DNA from: Apus apus | Taxonomy: Eukaryota; Chordata; Aves; Apodiformes; Apodidae | Assembly: GCF_020740795.1 (NCBI RefSeq) | Contig: NC_067282.1 | Location: 57,481,290-57,545,289, forward strand | Reading direction: 5' to 3' | Length of the DNA: 64,000 nucleotides | Part shown: positions 38,081 through 50,300 of the stretch, piece by piece | How the letters are laid out: every line of letters begins with the position of its first letter | How positions within the stretch are numbered: the stretch's first letter is position 1 | Program-made: the position numbers and the translations under genes | The notes under the pieces: generated by a model | Databases searched by the model: none | What the model was told of the DNA's origin: nothing | Seen by the model: only the letters and a program-made list of their open reading frames with translations

Positions 38081-38341
38081 AAAGGCTTTACTGAAGTCCA
38101 GGTAGACAACATCCACAGCCATTCCCTCATCCACTAGGCAGGTCACCTAGTCATAGAAAGAGATCAAGCTGGTCAAGCAGCACCTGCCTTTCATGAACCT
38201 GTGCTGGATGGGCCTGATGCCCTGGTCATCCTGCACATGCCATGTAAGCACACCCAAGATTAATGGCTCTGGGGAACTACAGATCTAACATCCTGACCTC
38301 CATACCAGGGAAGATTAGGGAGGCAGTAGTTTGGAAAATTA

Positions 38342-38770
38342 ATAGAATCACAGAATCATCAAATGTCAGGTTGGAAGGGACCTCAAGGATCATCTGGTCT
38401 AACCATATAGTTTATATGAGATGGTTCAGAACCCTGTCAAGACAGTGGGGGAATCAGCCACTTCCTTGGGAGACAATTCCAATGTTTGACTGTCCTCATA
38501 GTGAAAAATTCACTTCTTGTGTCCAACTGGAATATCCCTGGGATCAACTTGTGTACATTACCCCTTGTCTTGTCCATGTGACTCCTTGTAAATAGGGAGT
38601 CTCCATCTTCTTGGTAGCCACTCTTTTAAGTACTGGAACATTCTAATAAGGTCTCCCTGAAGCCTTCTCTTTCAAGGGCTGAACAAATCCAGTTTTCTCA
38701 GCCTCTCCTCACATGTCAAGTTCTCCTGTCCTCTAATCATGCTTGTGACACTTTTCTGGCCTGTCTGCAT
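38342..38770 (-). mobile_element. CR1 LINE, diverged 3' fragment
   Basis: The tail complement AATAGAATCACAGAATCATC is followed by GGTTGGAAGGGACCTCAAGG and the reverse of the ORF2 C-terminus (complement of the LRRLH-type and SLFT-type blocks). It differs markedly from the other copies and is probably old. Its tail directly abuts the inverted end of the neighbouring copy. Confidence 0.8.
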
Positions 38771-39204
38771 CCTTTTTGTATAGCAAGGAATATTGCATTA
38801 TTAGAATGCAATACAAAATTAGTTTTAGTCATTTTCAGTTTATTTCTTGCATTCTAGCCTCTCACTTGCTAATGTACCAGACACAGGCTTCCACTGGGTT
38901 TTTCACTGCTACACATAATGTATTATTACATTTCATACATGATTATGTGATTATGCCTAGTAGTCACTTGTCCTACTGTCTGACAACATATCCCTGCACT
39001 ACATGCAATTATACCTCCAGTTTTAGCTATTTCTGAAATCTGTAGTTTCTTCTGAATTTAAGCTGAAGGATTTTTTCCAGTCCTACCTGCTACACAGGAA
39101 ATTGGAACACAGATCATATAAAGCCTGCAAAAAACCTACATTTTGTATGCATCTTCATAATCAAGAAGATTTGAGTCTCCTGTTAGCAGGACTGGCTAGA
39201 AAGA
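38771..39204. other. Short non-coding spacer between CR1 copies
   Basis: AT-rich, with no gene and no recognised repeat. A plus frame here (38776-39036) has no motif. Confidence 0.6.
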
Positions 39205-40690
39205 TAAAAATTTCAAAGAGCGCAAATCTCTGAAGCCCCTGAACCTCAAGGCAGGGACTAGGGAACTAAGTCCCACCTATCGTAAATGAAAATGACATTC
39301 AAGACCACCTAAAGAACATGCATATGCATAGGTCCATGGGACCCAATCAGATGCATCCCAGAGTCTTGAGGGTATTGGCTGATGTGGATGCCAAGGCACT
39401 GTCCATGACATTTGAAAAGTCACAGCATTCAGGTGAAGTCCTCAGTGTCTGGAAAACAGGAAATGTCACATCCATTAAAAAAAAAAGGTAAAAAGGAGGA
39501 CCCTAGAAACAATCAATGAGTCAGTCTCATCTCTGCATCTGGTAAGATCATGGAACAGATCCTCTTAAGAGTTATGCTGAAACATGTGGAAGACAGGGAG
39601 ACAACTAGAGATAGTCTACATGGCCTCACTAGGCCAAATTGTGTACTTACGAATCTAGCAGCCTACTACAATGGTATGACTGCAACAGTGGATGAGGAAA
39701 GAGCTGTGGCTGTCATCTACCTGGACTTCTGTAAAGCCTTTGATGCAGACACACACAACATTCTTGCTGCTAAATTAGAAACATATGGGTTTGATGGATG
39801 AACTGTTAAATGGATAAGGAACTGTCTGAATGGCAACATCCTAAGTCTTAGAGTCAATGTCCAAGTGGAAAGCAGTATAAGTGGTGTTCTCCAGGAGTCC
39901 TTATTGGGGCTAATCTCTTTAATATCTTCATCAATGGCACAGTGGAATTGAGTGAACCCTCAGCAAGTTTGTGGATGACATCAAGCTGAGTGGTGCAGGC
40001 TGCTTGAGGGAAGGCATGCCATTCAGAGGGACCCTGACAATCTTGAGGAGTAGGCCCATGGAACCTGATTAAGTTAAACAGCACCATGTCCAAGAGCCTG
40101 CACCTGGATAGGAGCAATCCCTAGTATGGATACAGATCAATACAGTATGGGGGATGAATTAAGAGCAGCCTTGCAGAGAAACATTTATGAATATTGGTGG
40201 ATGAAAGATTGGACATGAACTGGCAATGTGCACTTGCAGTCCAGAAAGCAATTTTTATTCTGGGTTTCATCAAAAGAAGTGTGACCAGCAGGTCCACTCT
40301 CATGTGACCCCACCTGGAGTACTGTGTCCAGTTCTGGAGCCACCAACACAGGAAGAACAAGAAGCTGTTGGAGTGAGTCCAGAGGAGGGCCACGAAGATG
40401 ATCAGAGGGCTGAAGCATCTCTCTTATGAGGAAGGCTGAGATAACTGACATTGTTCACCCTGGAGAAGGCTCTGGCTAGACCTTATTGTGGCCTTTAAAT
40501 ACATAAAGAACTTATAAGCAAGATGGAGAGACACTTTTTATCAAGGCCTGTAGTAATGGCAAGAGGGTCATGTTGAACATGACTTTGAGCAATCTGGTCT
40601 AGTGGAAGGTGTCCCTGCCCATGACAAGGGGGTTGCACTAGGTGATCTTTAAAGGTCCTTTCCAATCCAAACAATTCTGTGATCCTCTCA
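39205..40690 (+). mobile_element. CR1 LINE, ORF2 RT to 3' end, heavily decayed
   Basis: It begins in the linker before the RT (SMGPNQMHPRVLRVLADV-like at about 39330-39385). It passes through the RT N-terminus and VIYLDFCKAFDADTHNILAA (within 39550-39801) and ends in a 3' UTR with CCTTTCCAATCCAAACAATTC. Stops and indels break every domain, and the GVPQGS and FADD blocks are no longer readable in one frame. Confidence 0.9.
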
Positions 40691-41314
40691 TATGAATATT
40701 AAGCAGGGGATATTAAGCAGGAGGCCATAGTAGGCAAGAGGGAATGGAAGAGGACTGGATAAGCTAAGTGGGTAGAAGTGATGAGCACATGCTTGAATAA
40801 ATCATTGCTTGCTTGGTCTGGTAAATGCTTTACTTCTGAAGAACATAGTCTGTCACCTTAATTCTAGATTATAAACCAGTGTAGTCTCATGAAGCTTTAT
40901 TAAGAAAAGTGGAGCAACTCAATCTCAAACTAAAAAGATGGAAAGTATGTTATAAAGAAAAAAAAAAAGAGAGGGTTCTTGAAATAATATTACATATATA
41001 TCAATAGCTTAATGAGTTTTACTTTGGTTTACATATATTCTGTTTTCTTCTTCTCATTTGAACATGAAAAACAGCCAGCCAGAAAAAAAATATTTAATTC
41101 CATGTTCCAAATGTTGTTTGTTTTGTTTTCTAAATAGGAATCACACTTGATAGTAATTTACTTTATGTCTGATGATGCTGCATGCATAAAATGAAACTTT
41201 GATCCTGTTGAAGTCAGGGAGAATTTGACCACAGGTTTAAAGCAAAGTCCAGACCTCACATCTCCTTCTAGGTTACCAACAGCAAAATGATGAACCAGCA
41301 TTGCTGTCCACTGT
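40691..41314. other. Non-coding spacer with an old repeat trace
   Basis: No gene was seen. At about 41197-41235 the string GATCCTGTTGAAGTCAGGGA resembles an ancient amniote repeat 3' end (L3/CR1-like) that I know with a GAAGTCAATGG core. Confidence 0.45.
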
Positions 41315-41658
41315 TTTTTCCAATACCTGAAAGGGGCCTGTAAGATGTCTGGGGAAGAACTGTTCACCAGGGCATGTAATGATAGGACAAGGGATAATGG
41401 TTTTAAGCTAGAAATGGCTAGATTTACATTGGACATTAGGAAAAAGTTCTTCAATATGAGGGAGGTGGATCACTGGAACAGGTTGCCAAGAGAGGTGGTG
41501 GAGGCCCCATCCCTGGAGACATTCGAGGTCAGGCTTGATGGGACTCTGAGCAATCTGATCTAGTTGGAAGTGTCCCAGCTTATTGTAGGAGGGTTGGATG
41601 AGATGACCTTTACAGGTCCCTTCCAACCCAAGACATTCTACGATTCCACGATTCTATG
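41315..41658 (+). mobile_element. CR1 LINE, short 3' fragment
   Basis: The last 70 codons of ORF2 are nearly readable (LFTRACNDRTRDNGFKLEMA, then [19 protein letters not shown]). The 3' UTR and a diverged ATTCTACGATTCCACGATTC tail follow. Confidence 0.92.
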
Positions 41659-43120
41659 GTAGTGAATCAGTGAAATTACTAATTCATGGTGCCTGAAATG
41701 CTCTTCATGGCAGGGAAAATCTGACTTCATACCATTCTGGCATGCAAAAGGAGTTTGTATAAATAATGTATGTTGAAATAGAACAGTCATACTGGAGTTC
41801 ATTCACCCATTACATGCACCTACCTTTGCAAGCAGATGGTTAGGTCAAAAAGTTGGATGGCTGTGAAGGTGTGAGTAGAGATCTCAGATAGGTTACAGGG
41901 CTGTGAGGAAACTGTGAGACTTCTGGCTTATTTCCTCATCATATTTACTTCTCAGATTGTTACAAACGAGTTCTTATTTTCATCTGTTTTTCTCTGCAGT
42001 ACCTTATACCGACATCACCATACTTTGCTTCATTTTATCAGGAAGATCAGCATTGATAACCACGGATGCATTGTTATCATTTACTGTCACTCAAAAGAGT
42101 TCTTAAAACATCTGAAATCTAACTTATCAAGTCTCTATACTTACCTCTTTGAACAGTTGAGAATAAAAAATCCTTGTGTGACCAAATACTTAATACCACT
42201 TATTAATTCAGATCCTCATTGTAAACTATTGAATATTGCATAAGTAATATACATAAGTGAATATGTATTTTTTGTATATGTCATACCATTTAAATTTGAC
42301 ATACACACAAACTAAAAATGAAATGTTTTTCTTCTTTCAGTTTTTTTTTTTTTCATTTTTGCAATTTTATTCCCTTAATAAGAAATCTGAGATGAACAGA
42401 TGTGAAGTACTGATGCTATATTATACAGTACAGTCTGGAAAACCAGTTGAATATGAGGAAATTGCCTCAAAATTTATATTTTTGCAAGAGGCATTTTATT
42501 AAATAGGTAGCTGCAGTCCAGGTCAGAACACAAGTTCTCTTTTATTTCTTTTACTTCCTTTTTTTGTTTGTTTGTTTGTTTCTGTTTGTTTTGTTTTTAT
42601 TTCAAGGAAAAAGGAAAGTTGTTTAAATTTAATTTAAAATAATTATCCCCCCAACACCATATGATTAATTTCATTCACAAATCCCTAGTACCCAAAAAGC
42701 CAGACTCACTGTTTGCATCTTTAAATTTATTCTTAGTAGAGCATTATTTTTAGTATTTTTTTCACAATCTTCAACAGTTTCTCCTGTCATTTTGAAAACA
42801 TTTTTTTCTGTGAGTCATTGTAATAAATTATTTCATCAAAGTTCTCTGTAAAAAATTAAAGATAGTATTAGTTGCTTAACTAAAGTAGCTATAATAATAC
42901 AATATTTAATATATTATTACAATTTACAGCTTTTTTTTTTCTTTTTCTTTTTTTCTTTTTTTTTTTTTTTGACAGGACCGTATAGCCCTCTTTTCAATGC
43001 TAAGAATCATAGGACATTCCATATAGTTAAAAACACTGATGCCAGTTTAGCCCATTTCAAATAAAATCCAGTCCTTAAATCTGATAAGAAAAAGAAAAAG
43101 GAAAAGAAAATAAAAATAAT
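41659..43120. other. AT-rich non-coding DNA with possible terminal exon and pyrimidine tract
   Basis: Contains the weak terminal-exon candidate at 42000-42056 and a CT-only tract at about 42931-42971 (CTTTTT-like units ending GACAGG). A 40-codon frame near 42380-42500 looks somewhat protein-like but lacks a good acceptor. Confidence 0.5.
42000..42056 (+). CDS. Possible terminal exon of an unassigned plus-strand gene
   Basis: A strong acceptor (TTTTCATCTGTTTTTCTCTGCAG) precedes it. In phase 0, which is the phase left by the 34271-34359 exon, it reads YLIPTSPYFASFYQEDQH and stops. AATAAA lies about 105 bases after the stop (42162-42167), followed by TTGTGTG. Support is positional only, and exons in between may be missing. 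A longer overlapping frame (41914-42243) is open in another phase, which weakens the case. Confidence 0.2.
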   Translation, partial: YLIPTSPYFASFYQEDQH

Positions 43121-43238
43121 AAGAAAAAAGAAAAAGAAAAAGAAAAAAAAAAGAAAAAGAAAAAGAAAAAGAAAAAGAAAAAGAAAAAGAAAAAGAAAAA
43201 GAAAAAGAAAAAGAAAAAGAAAAAGAAAAAGAAAAAAA

Positions 43239-43270
<32 letters not shown>

Positions 43271-43391
43271 GAAAAAGAAAAAGAAAAAGAAAAAGAAAAA
43301 GAAAAAGAAAAAGAAAAAGAAAAAGAAAAAGAAAAAGAAAAAGAAAAAGAAAAAGAAAAAGAAAAAGAAAAAGAAAAGAAAAAGAAAAAAA

Positions 43392-43422
<31 letters not shown>

Positions 43423-43528
43423 GAAAAAGAAAAAGAAAAAGAAAAAGAAGAGGAAAAAGAAAAAGAAAAGGAAAAAGAAAAAAAAGAAAGATAAAGAGAA
43501 AAAGAGAGAGAGAAAAAGAAAAAGAAAT
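43121..43528. repeat. (GAAAAA)n purine-only array
   Basis: The plus strand has only A and G from 43121 to 43491 (371 bases), then a single T and more purines to about 43528. Most of it is the hexamer GAAAAA with occasional longer A-runs; the right end drifts to GAGAGA. The long Phe/Leu/Ser frames on the minus strand are by-products of the repeat, not genes. Confidence 0.97.
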
Positions 43529-46500
43529 CAAGAGTAAACACAATTAATCAAATTTGCTTTTAACATGAGCTTTCTGTTAATACAATTTGGGAATAACAGA
43601 AGAGTAGAATTATTTTAATTGCAAATCTGTTAACATAAGCATGTAATTTGTAGCTGCATAGTTCAATATGAATCTTTAAAAGGCCAAAAATCTAGTCCTG
43701 AAGAAAACAAAGGAAAGCAAAGAAATGAAACCAAGCAGCTTCTGAAGAACTACATAAATATATTGTCATTAAGAGTTAATGGTAAAAAAATGCAATTATC
43801 AGAATTCTTCAATTTTCACTTGTAGGAGTGAAAATATTGACATTTTTTTTCAGTATTTCTTCTTTTATTTATAATCCTGTGTAAGTTTTTGCATATTCAA
43901 ACCCTGAATGGAGCTTGTTAGATTTCAGAAAAAGAAAGGTCTATCAAATCAAAGCTCAAAGCTTTGGCTCAACATGACTTTTGCATAGAGCTGCAGCTAA
44001 TTATTTGACCGACCACTTGGATAAACCTTCGGAACATTTCAACCTTTCAGCTGTTTACATGTGTATTTATCTTATCCATGTGAGTTTATATGTGCTCAAA
44101 GGGACCTTGGGCTTTCCTCTTGAAGTCAATGGAAGGAGCTGCACTGAAACTGGCAGGATCTGATCCACAGCATCAATCCTAGTTCCATCTAAGTGGAAAG
44201 CATGAGTCCCATTGAATTCAGTGGACCTGTGAAGTAGTGATGGATAGGAAACTAATGGAGAACAGCTCTCTGTGAATTAATTTTATTTTTATTGTTTTCC
44301 CCTACATGTAGAAAACAAAGTAGGAGACTGTTGCATCTTATCCAATGCATATAATTTTTCAGAGGGCTACTATGGCAAAAATACATCCTAGGTCAGATTG
44401 GTGACTCTGTCAGAGAAAGGGAAAGGTGGAGGAAGGGAAGGAATGGAGAGAAAGAAAATACTTTTTTTTTTTTTTCTGTCTTTGTTTTTATTGGTCTTCT
44501 CCAAAACTTACAAAAGCTAGTGACTGTTTTGCCCTTGTTCACAGGCTTGATATCTTCCAGTAAATGTAGTTTTCTTCTGTTTTCTTTTCAGTTTTCCTGT
44601 AAAGCTTATAAGTAGCTGACAATAGTTAAGTACCACTGCCACATAGGAACTTGGTTCTGTAAAGTGCTATGTGCTCTTCATCATCAAATGAAATAACTAG
44701 AACTGAGCAAAGCTAGTCAAAGTCCTGTATTATTTGTGGAAATTGTAATAAATACTGTAAAATTTAGGTAGTGCTACTAGTTTATCGACTGCTTAGTATA
44801 TATCAAAATTCCTCAGAAGAGAAAAAGATCCTTTCTCTCCTAAAGGTGTGCACCAATGAGACCTTCCATATTTTTATCAGACTAAGTAATAGTTCAATAA
44901 TTTGTGTCCATGGAAGGAACATAGGAAAGGAAAAAAGTAAAGATACTTCTTTTTTATTCTAGTTCAATAGAGAGTAGCCTACTGATTAGAGAGAGGACTG
45001 ATGTGCATTCCCAGGAAACACAATCACTGCATTCTAGTTGGTATTGGGTTATTACTTCATCCTTCGTCCATTTTTCATGACAAAATGCCAGCGTAGGAGG
45101 CTAAGCCTAGTAAAAAACTTCAAAAGTGTGAGCTTCTGGTGAAGATAGCTACTTTCTGGATGCTCAGAGAACAACTCTCAGAGGACAAGGCTAAATAAGA
45201 CTATCCTGTTCAGTGTGGACCACTGGCTTAGGTGGCACCTTGCTCAGTAGATTTTCTTTTGTATATCACCAAAATCTACTGTGTATTACACTTCAACCAG
45301 ATTAATTCAGAGGTGTGTATTAACCACTTTGAAGATACATTAAATACTGAGCTGCAATGCTCATAAAGATTTAATCATAAAGATATGTTCAAATATATCT
45401 TGCACTGGTGTATGAAGACTTTTTTTTCCCTCTGCTACCTGCTTTATCCCTCTGACAGAAAATATCCCTATTCTGTCTTTATCCCCACTGCTAAAGACCA
45501 GATGGAAAAGTATGTATGTGTGCCTGTGTCACAGAGGTCCCAGTTAGCAATCTAGTCTTCACCCAGGTACCCCTCATTTTGCACTGGATTGGGACATCAC
45601 GTCTTTTCTTCTGCTTATACTTCTCTGGGAGGGGTAAACCGTGGCAAAATCATACAGGGGGCAGTTGGGAGGGGTACTGTCTGAACTGCCACAGAGAGAT
45701 TTGACAGCGATTTGTTGTCAAACCTCTTAAGCCATTCTGCTGAGATAGTCCTTTGTGTGAGAATAGCAAAAGAATTTGAAGACATACACAGCTGGTAAAA
45801 TCTTCACCCTTAGGCAAAGGGCTGGTTACAAAGCATGTCTGTAGTTTTAATTCTGTTTCAGCTGTTTAGGAGGTTCAGCAGATGTATTGCACTTAAAGTG
45901 GTTCCTCTGACATTTATAATGGGGCCTGACTGAGGCTGAAGGTGTGAGCAGGAGAAGCACAGTCCCTTCTGAGGAGCAAACTAAGTCAGTTTGTGTATGT
46001 TCAAGAGACAAATGTAGCATCAGGAGAGAGTGTCTAGGGACTGGACAGAAGTGCTGAAGTTTAGTCAGCATTTTGAATGGAAACTCTCCCTTAGGACCCA
46101 CGACTGAGGCCTCCTGTGCTATTGACACCCTGTGGGACTGCTGGGATGGGGTCTGTGCTGGGAATGTTTTGCAAAAGTCAAAGATTTGAATTAAAAGTTT
46201 AGAAGAATAGCTAACCTTATATGAGATAGGATGCTTGAATGAACAGCCTAATATGCCCCTTCTACCCCTCAGATTTTTTTACTTTTCTTATTACATAATA
46301 TATATCTGCTGCTGAAAATCTACCTGGAAATTCACAGTCCATTAGTCCATAATTTTTCCTTATTTATTTAAGGGGTCTTATCCTTTGGCATTTTCACTTT
46401 ATGGTACACCTTATTTCTAGTAATTGCGGAGAACATATATCTGTGTCTCTTTTAAAATAGAGCTCTTTCTATATAGATCTACACTTACATATGCACTTTT

Positions 46501-47120
46501 TTTTTTCTTTTTTTTCTTGCATCTCTGCTATATTTTGAAATATAGCTGTTTCTCAAATGGGTTTTCCAAGTTGGCCCAACTATATATTTGTTTGTTTGTT
46601 TGTTTCATCACTCCATTTTCTTTCCCTTCTTCCCCTTCCAGGGACTGATCAAGCTTGTTAACATTTGAAAAAATGCTGTAAAGCATGGAAAAACTTAGAG
46701 GTGTTCAGCAATCATGATTGCTCAGTGTTGTTGCAGAACATATTGGCAAATGAAATCCCTCAATTTAGATGGTATGTGCTCTAGTCCTATTTGCCATCCA
46801 GAAATCTGGTTTTAATGAGAGCTATCATATTCAGAACTGAACATATTATTTTCCCAAGCTTTTCTAAAGTACTGATGTTTCCTGACAGCTGCTGACAGGT
46901 GATAGATCCTCTTTCTATCTCAGAAAGGCTATTGAATTTGATATTGAATTAGAACAAGGTTTCCGTTAGTTTCTCCTCCGTGTTCCTAGTTAAATTTTGA
47001 AACCACTCCTTCACTAAATTAATATAACAGTAGGCAATAATAACAAACCAGAACCATTCACCATTAATATGCCATTGCCAGTCTCATGTTAAGACTTGGT
47101 TGGTTAAGGCTGAACCAACT
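43529..47120. other. AT-rich non-coding stretch with old repeat trace
   Basis: No gene was recognised. At about 44120-44165 the string TTGAAGTCAATGGAAGGAGC followed by GGATCTGATCC resembles an ancient amniote LINE 3' end. A second similar core (CATTGAATTCAGTGG) lies near 44211. GTTT runs at 46587-46603. A splice-flanked short frame at 45461-45508 was not accepted. Confidence 0.5.
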
Positions 47121-47308
47121 GATCATAGAACGGTTTGGGTTGGAAGGGACATTAAAGATCATATAGTTCCAACCCCCCCTGCCATGGGCAGGGGCACCTT
47201 CCACCAGGCCAGATTGCTTGAAGCCCCATCCAACCTAGCCTTGAACACTTCCAGGGAGGGGCATCCAAAACTTCCCTGGTCAACCTCCAGTGCTTCACCC
47301 ACTGTTGA
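47121..47308 (-). mobile_element. CR1 LINE, very short 3' fragment
   Basis: The tail complement GATCATAGAACGGTTTGGG leads into GTTGGAAGGGACATTAAAG, the UTR and the complement of the PSLEVFKARLD block. Only about 190 bases are present. Confidence 0.9.
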
Positions 47309-50300
47309 TGCACTATGTCCATGAGCAATTCCTGAGTAAAGACTATGGGACAACAAATTGAGACCTATGTGCTACAGCAAATTTTTTGTGGGCGCGTGCC
47401 TGTACCTGTATGGAGGCCCACTGAAGTCAGTGTGACTCTGAGCCCAGCTTGAAGCCTGCCTGTGCAGGGCTGTGACACTGATGAGATGTATACTGTGAAA
47501 GCTGCAGTAAGGACCATGTACCTTCACAGACGTCTTGCTTAGGTGACTGTTTACATCTGTCTTGAAATCCCCTAGGACAAATTTGTTTTACTTTCCTGAA
47601 AGCTACCTCTACTTTGCAAATGAGTTTTGTTTGTGCTTTGGGTAGTCTCTTAAGACAGGTTTTACTGTGTAAATTTGTGTGCACGTACATAAGTTGTCTT
47701 CAGCTCTCACAAAAAGCAGGTATCTTCTGTACAGTGAGGCAACAGTTACAAAAAGGAAATTCATTATCATAAGAAATAGAAGAGAGCAGAAGACAATGTC
47801 CTTGTCCCTCACTTTTTAATAAAAGAGTATAACTATATAAGCTGAGAGCCACATCATGTACCAGATGAAACCTGCCATTTCTGCTGTTCCAAATACAGCT
47901 CTCGTTCTTTCTCCTTTTATCACTTAGAGTAATGTGATTTTTAACCTCCAAGAAGGAATTTCTTGAAAGTCTGTGTTTGGTTTGTATCTATTGTTCCACA
48001 GATTCTTTGGCAGCTGATGGCTTGCTTTCATAATTTATAGAACTAAAACTTCATTCTAGTGTGTTGTTGGTTTTTGTCTTTAAATTATGGTGTGCAGAAG
48101 GACAGCCTTCATCTGTTATGTTTTCAAAAAAAGAGATACTGTGTCTTTAATGAAAGAAAAGCGTCAATATAATGTATTACCGAATGCAAATGCAATAAAG
48201 AATAACATATAGCTCTGGTTATGTTATATGACATTTGACTTAGCAGTATTAACATATTGCACAAAATCTGGATTTTCCCTATTGCAGAAAATAGACAATA
48301 AAAGACAAGGGAAATTTCTCTCTTCCATATGATCATAATTTTTTTTTTTCTTCTCATCAGTCATTTGCAGAAATATTTTAGTATTATTCTTTGTTAAGCC
48401 AGCTCTTTATCATGTATGTATTAGGCATACAGTACAAGGAGAAATGGAACAAGATGGCATTTATAGCAGTGGCAAGATGCAAATTTATTCTGGCAAAAAA
48501 GTAATATGTGCACAATATCAAGCATGCTTAAGTTTGTGCCAGGAAAACTATTACGAATGAGGAATGGATGGAATGGAATTTTGCATCATACATGATTACG
48601 TGTTGCTTAACTTCATACAAGAGTCTTTGTCTACTCCTGATGTCCCACGTGCCACCAAGAGAAGCTGCATACCACACTGCTGGTGGGAAAATGGCAACAG
48701 ATATCCCAGCAGTAGTCGCCTCTGCAAAATGACTCTTTACTTCAAAAATTAAAGAAATAGACCTCAAAAAGATGACAGAGAAAATTCACAGACCATTGAA
48801 GTGCAGGCACTGAATCCAGGTGGGGAGAGGGCGAGGAATTTATTACATCATGTACTTGTGTAATAATGGAAAGTCTGTAATTGCTTTCTGCTTCATTTTG
48901 CCCAAGATTAATTTGGCTACTTTCTGCATGTGATGATGTCACTGTTCTTCCTCATGTCTCTCATATTGTATGACACATGAGTGAGTGTAGCCCAGCAGTG
49001 GAGGAGTCATATTTTTCACTGACACCACTTGAAAACAGTTTTATAGAAAAATAAGGGATGAAGGATGAAGAAGAGCAGGAAAGAGGAAAGAAAATGTCTT
49101 AAGATAGCTCTCTACATTAATTCACTATGAGGCAAAGCAGAAATAATAACTCTTCTTCATGTGCCAATTCAATTGGGATGAAACAGACTTGCTACTGTAT
49201 TGGTACAGTGTAAAAATAGATGACAGTGAGTAATGGTGTGAACAAAAAACTATGAGGAACATCACAGAAATGGTGTTGGATGGCCTTTGCACAGCAGAGG
49301 TAGATAAAGGTTATAACAAACTGTTTACTGACCATGTACACTTACTAGAATTAAGAGGTCAGTTGAACAAGAGCTCACCTAGGAAGAGCTTTCTCAGTAG
49401 TGTGACTCATCAGCTGTTGTACAGTACCAGAGCACTGCCCAGTTATTGCTCCATCACTTTTCAGTAACATCTCTGTCCTTTCAAAAGTCTACATTCTACC
49501 ATTAATTAAGGCTTTTTCATTTGCATTTCTACATTTTCCCCACTTTTTGCATCAGTTCAATATGATTAATGCGTGTGCCTCTAACAGAAAAGGAAATAAC
49601 TAAAAAGCACCATGTTTTATTGAACAAAATATAGCATGTGCAAGAAAGGGAAGGAAGGAATTATAGAAACCAACCAGTGCTAAAGAATTTTGCATTAGCT
49701 GGTGCTTTTTGTTGTTGTCATATTTGCACAGATCATTTTAGGCTCCTCAGTCCAGGTTGTAGTAAAACACTATCAAAACAAATACTCTTGCAAAATATTT
49801 GAGCTTTTGCAGCTTAACATGTGCATCTTGAACCACTTAAGCAGTGTGGTTATCTTCTTTTTGCTTTTGTCCAGAATTTGAGACCATAAAGTGTATACAA
49901 AAACACATTATGCACCAGTGATTAAATGTTCTTACATTAATATTTATCAAGGGGTATTTCATAGCTAGAAAGTAGGTAACTACATTTTATTTCCTAAGAG
50001 AACATTTCCTATAGTTTTCCTTCATCTCCCAGCTACACAGCAAACATCTCTAAAGTGCACTTCCCAAGTGTAGTTAGAGAATAGGAAGGAATGTAAAGTT
50101 TTTAAAAACAGCCCTTATTAACTTTTCCTTCCATTGGTTCTACTGTAAACTCTAAAAAGCCTTTTTAAAAAGCAAATTCTCATACACTCAGCAGGTGAAG
50201 TGTTCTGACAAAAATAAAAATAAACAAATTGAAAACCATCCCAAACAATGGAAAATCAGCAATCAGATTACAATCTTTTCTCTTAACTACTCATATCCTA

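Larger units (their letters stand above)
36903..38338 (-). mobile_element. CR1 LINE with inverted 5' segment (twin-priming-like)
   Basis: From the 3' tail at 36903, the minus-sense body runs through the ORF2 C-terminus and RT to about 38256, including HVQDDQGIRPIQHRFMKG. It then switches strand. Bases 38268-38338 read on the plus strand as GNYRSNILTSIPGKIREA, the ORF2 block that normally lies immediately upstream of the point where the minus body stops. An inverted, contiguous 5' segment is what twin priming produces in L1. The copy also holds an exact 54-bp tandem duplication. Stops and frameshifts abound, so it is inactive. Confidence 0.85.

Noticed and set aside
38776..39036. Plus frame SHLLMYQTQASTGFFTATHN with an acceptor-like CATTCTAG
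   Set aside because: No good donor, lies between CR1 copies, and has no motif.
42302..42502. Plus frame ending EEIASKFIFLQEAFY
   Set aside because: The acceptor is poor and the start is a T-run; about 40 open codons are expected by chance in such DNA.
43007..43543. Two long minus-strand frames of 164 and 178 codons
   Set aside because: They are Phe/Leu/Ser runs read from the (GAAAAA)n array and have no real protein composition.
45461..45508. Short exon-like frame KYPYSVFIPTAKDQME with strong acceptor and GTATGT donor
   Set aside because: Only 48 bases, two frames are open, and no neighbouring candidate exon supplies the required phase.
48528..48767. Minus frame with AEATTAGISVAIFPPAVWYA
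   Set aside because: Protein-like by eye but with no donor at a sensible place and an overlapping plus frame; not enough support.
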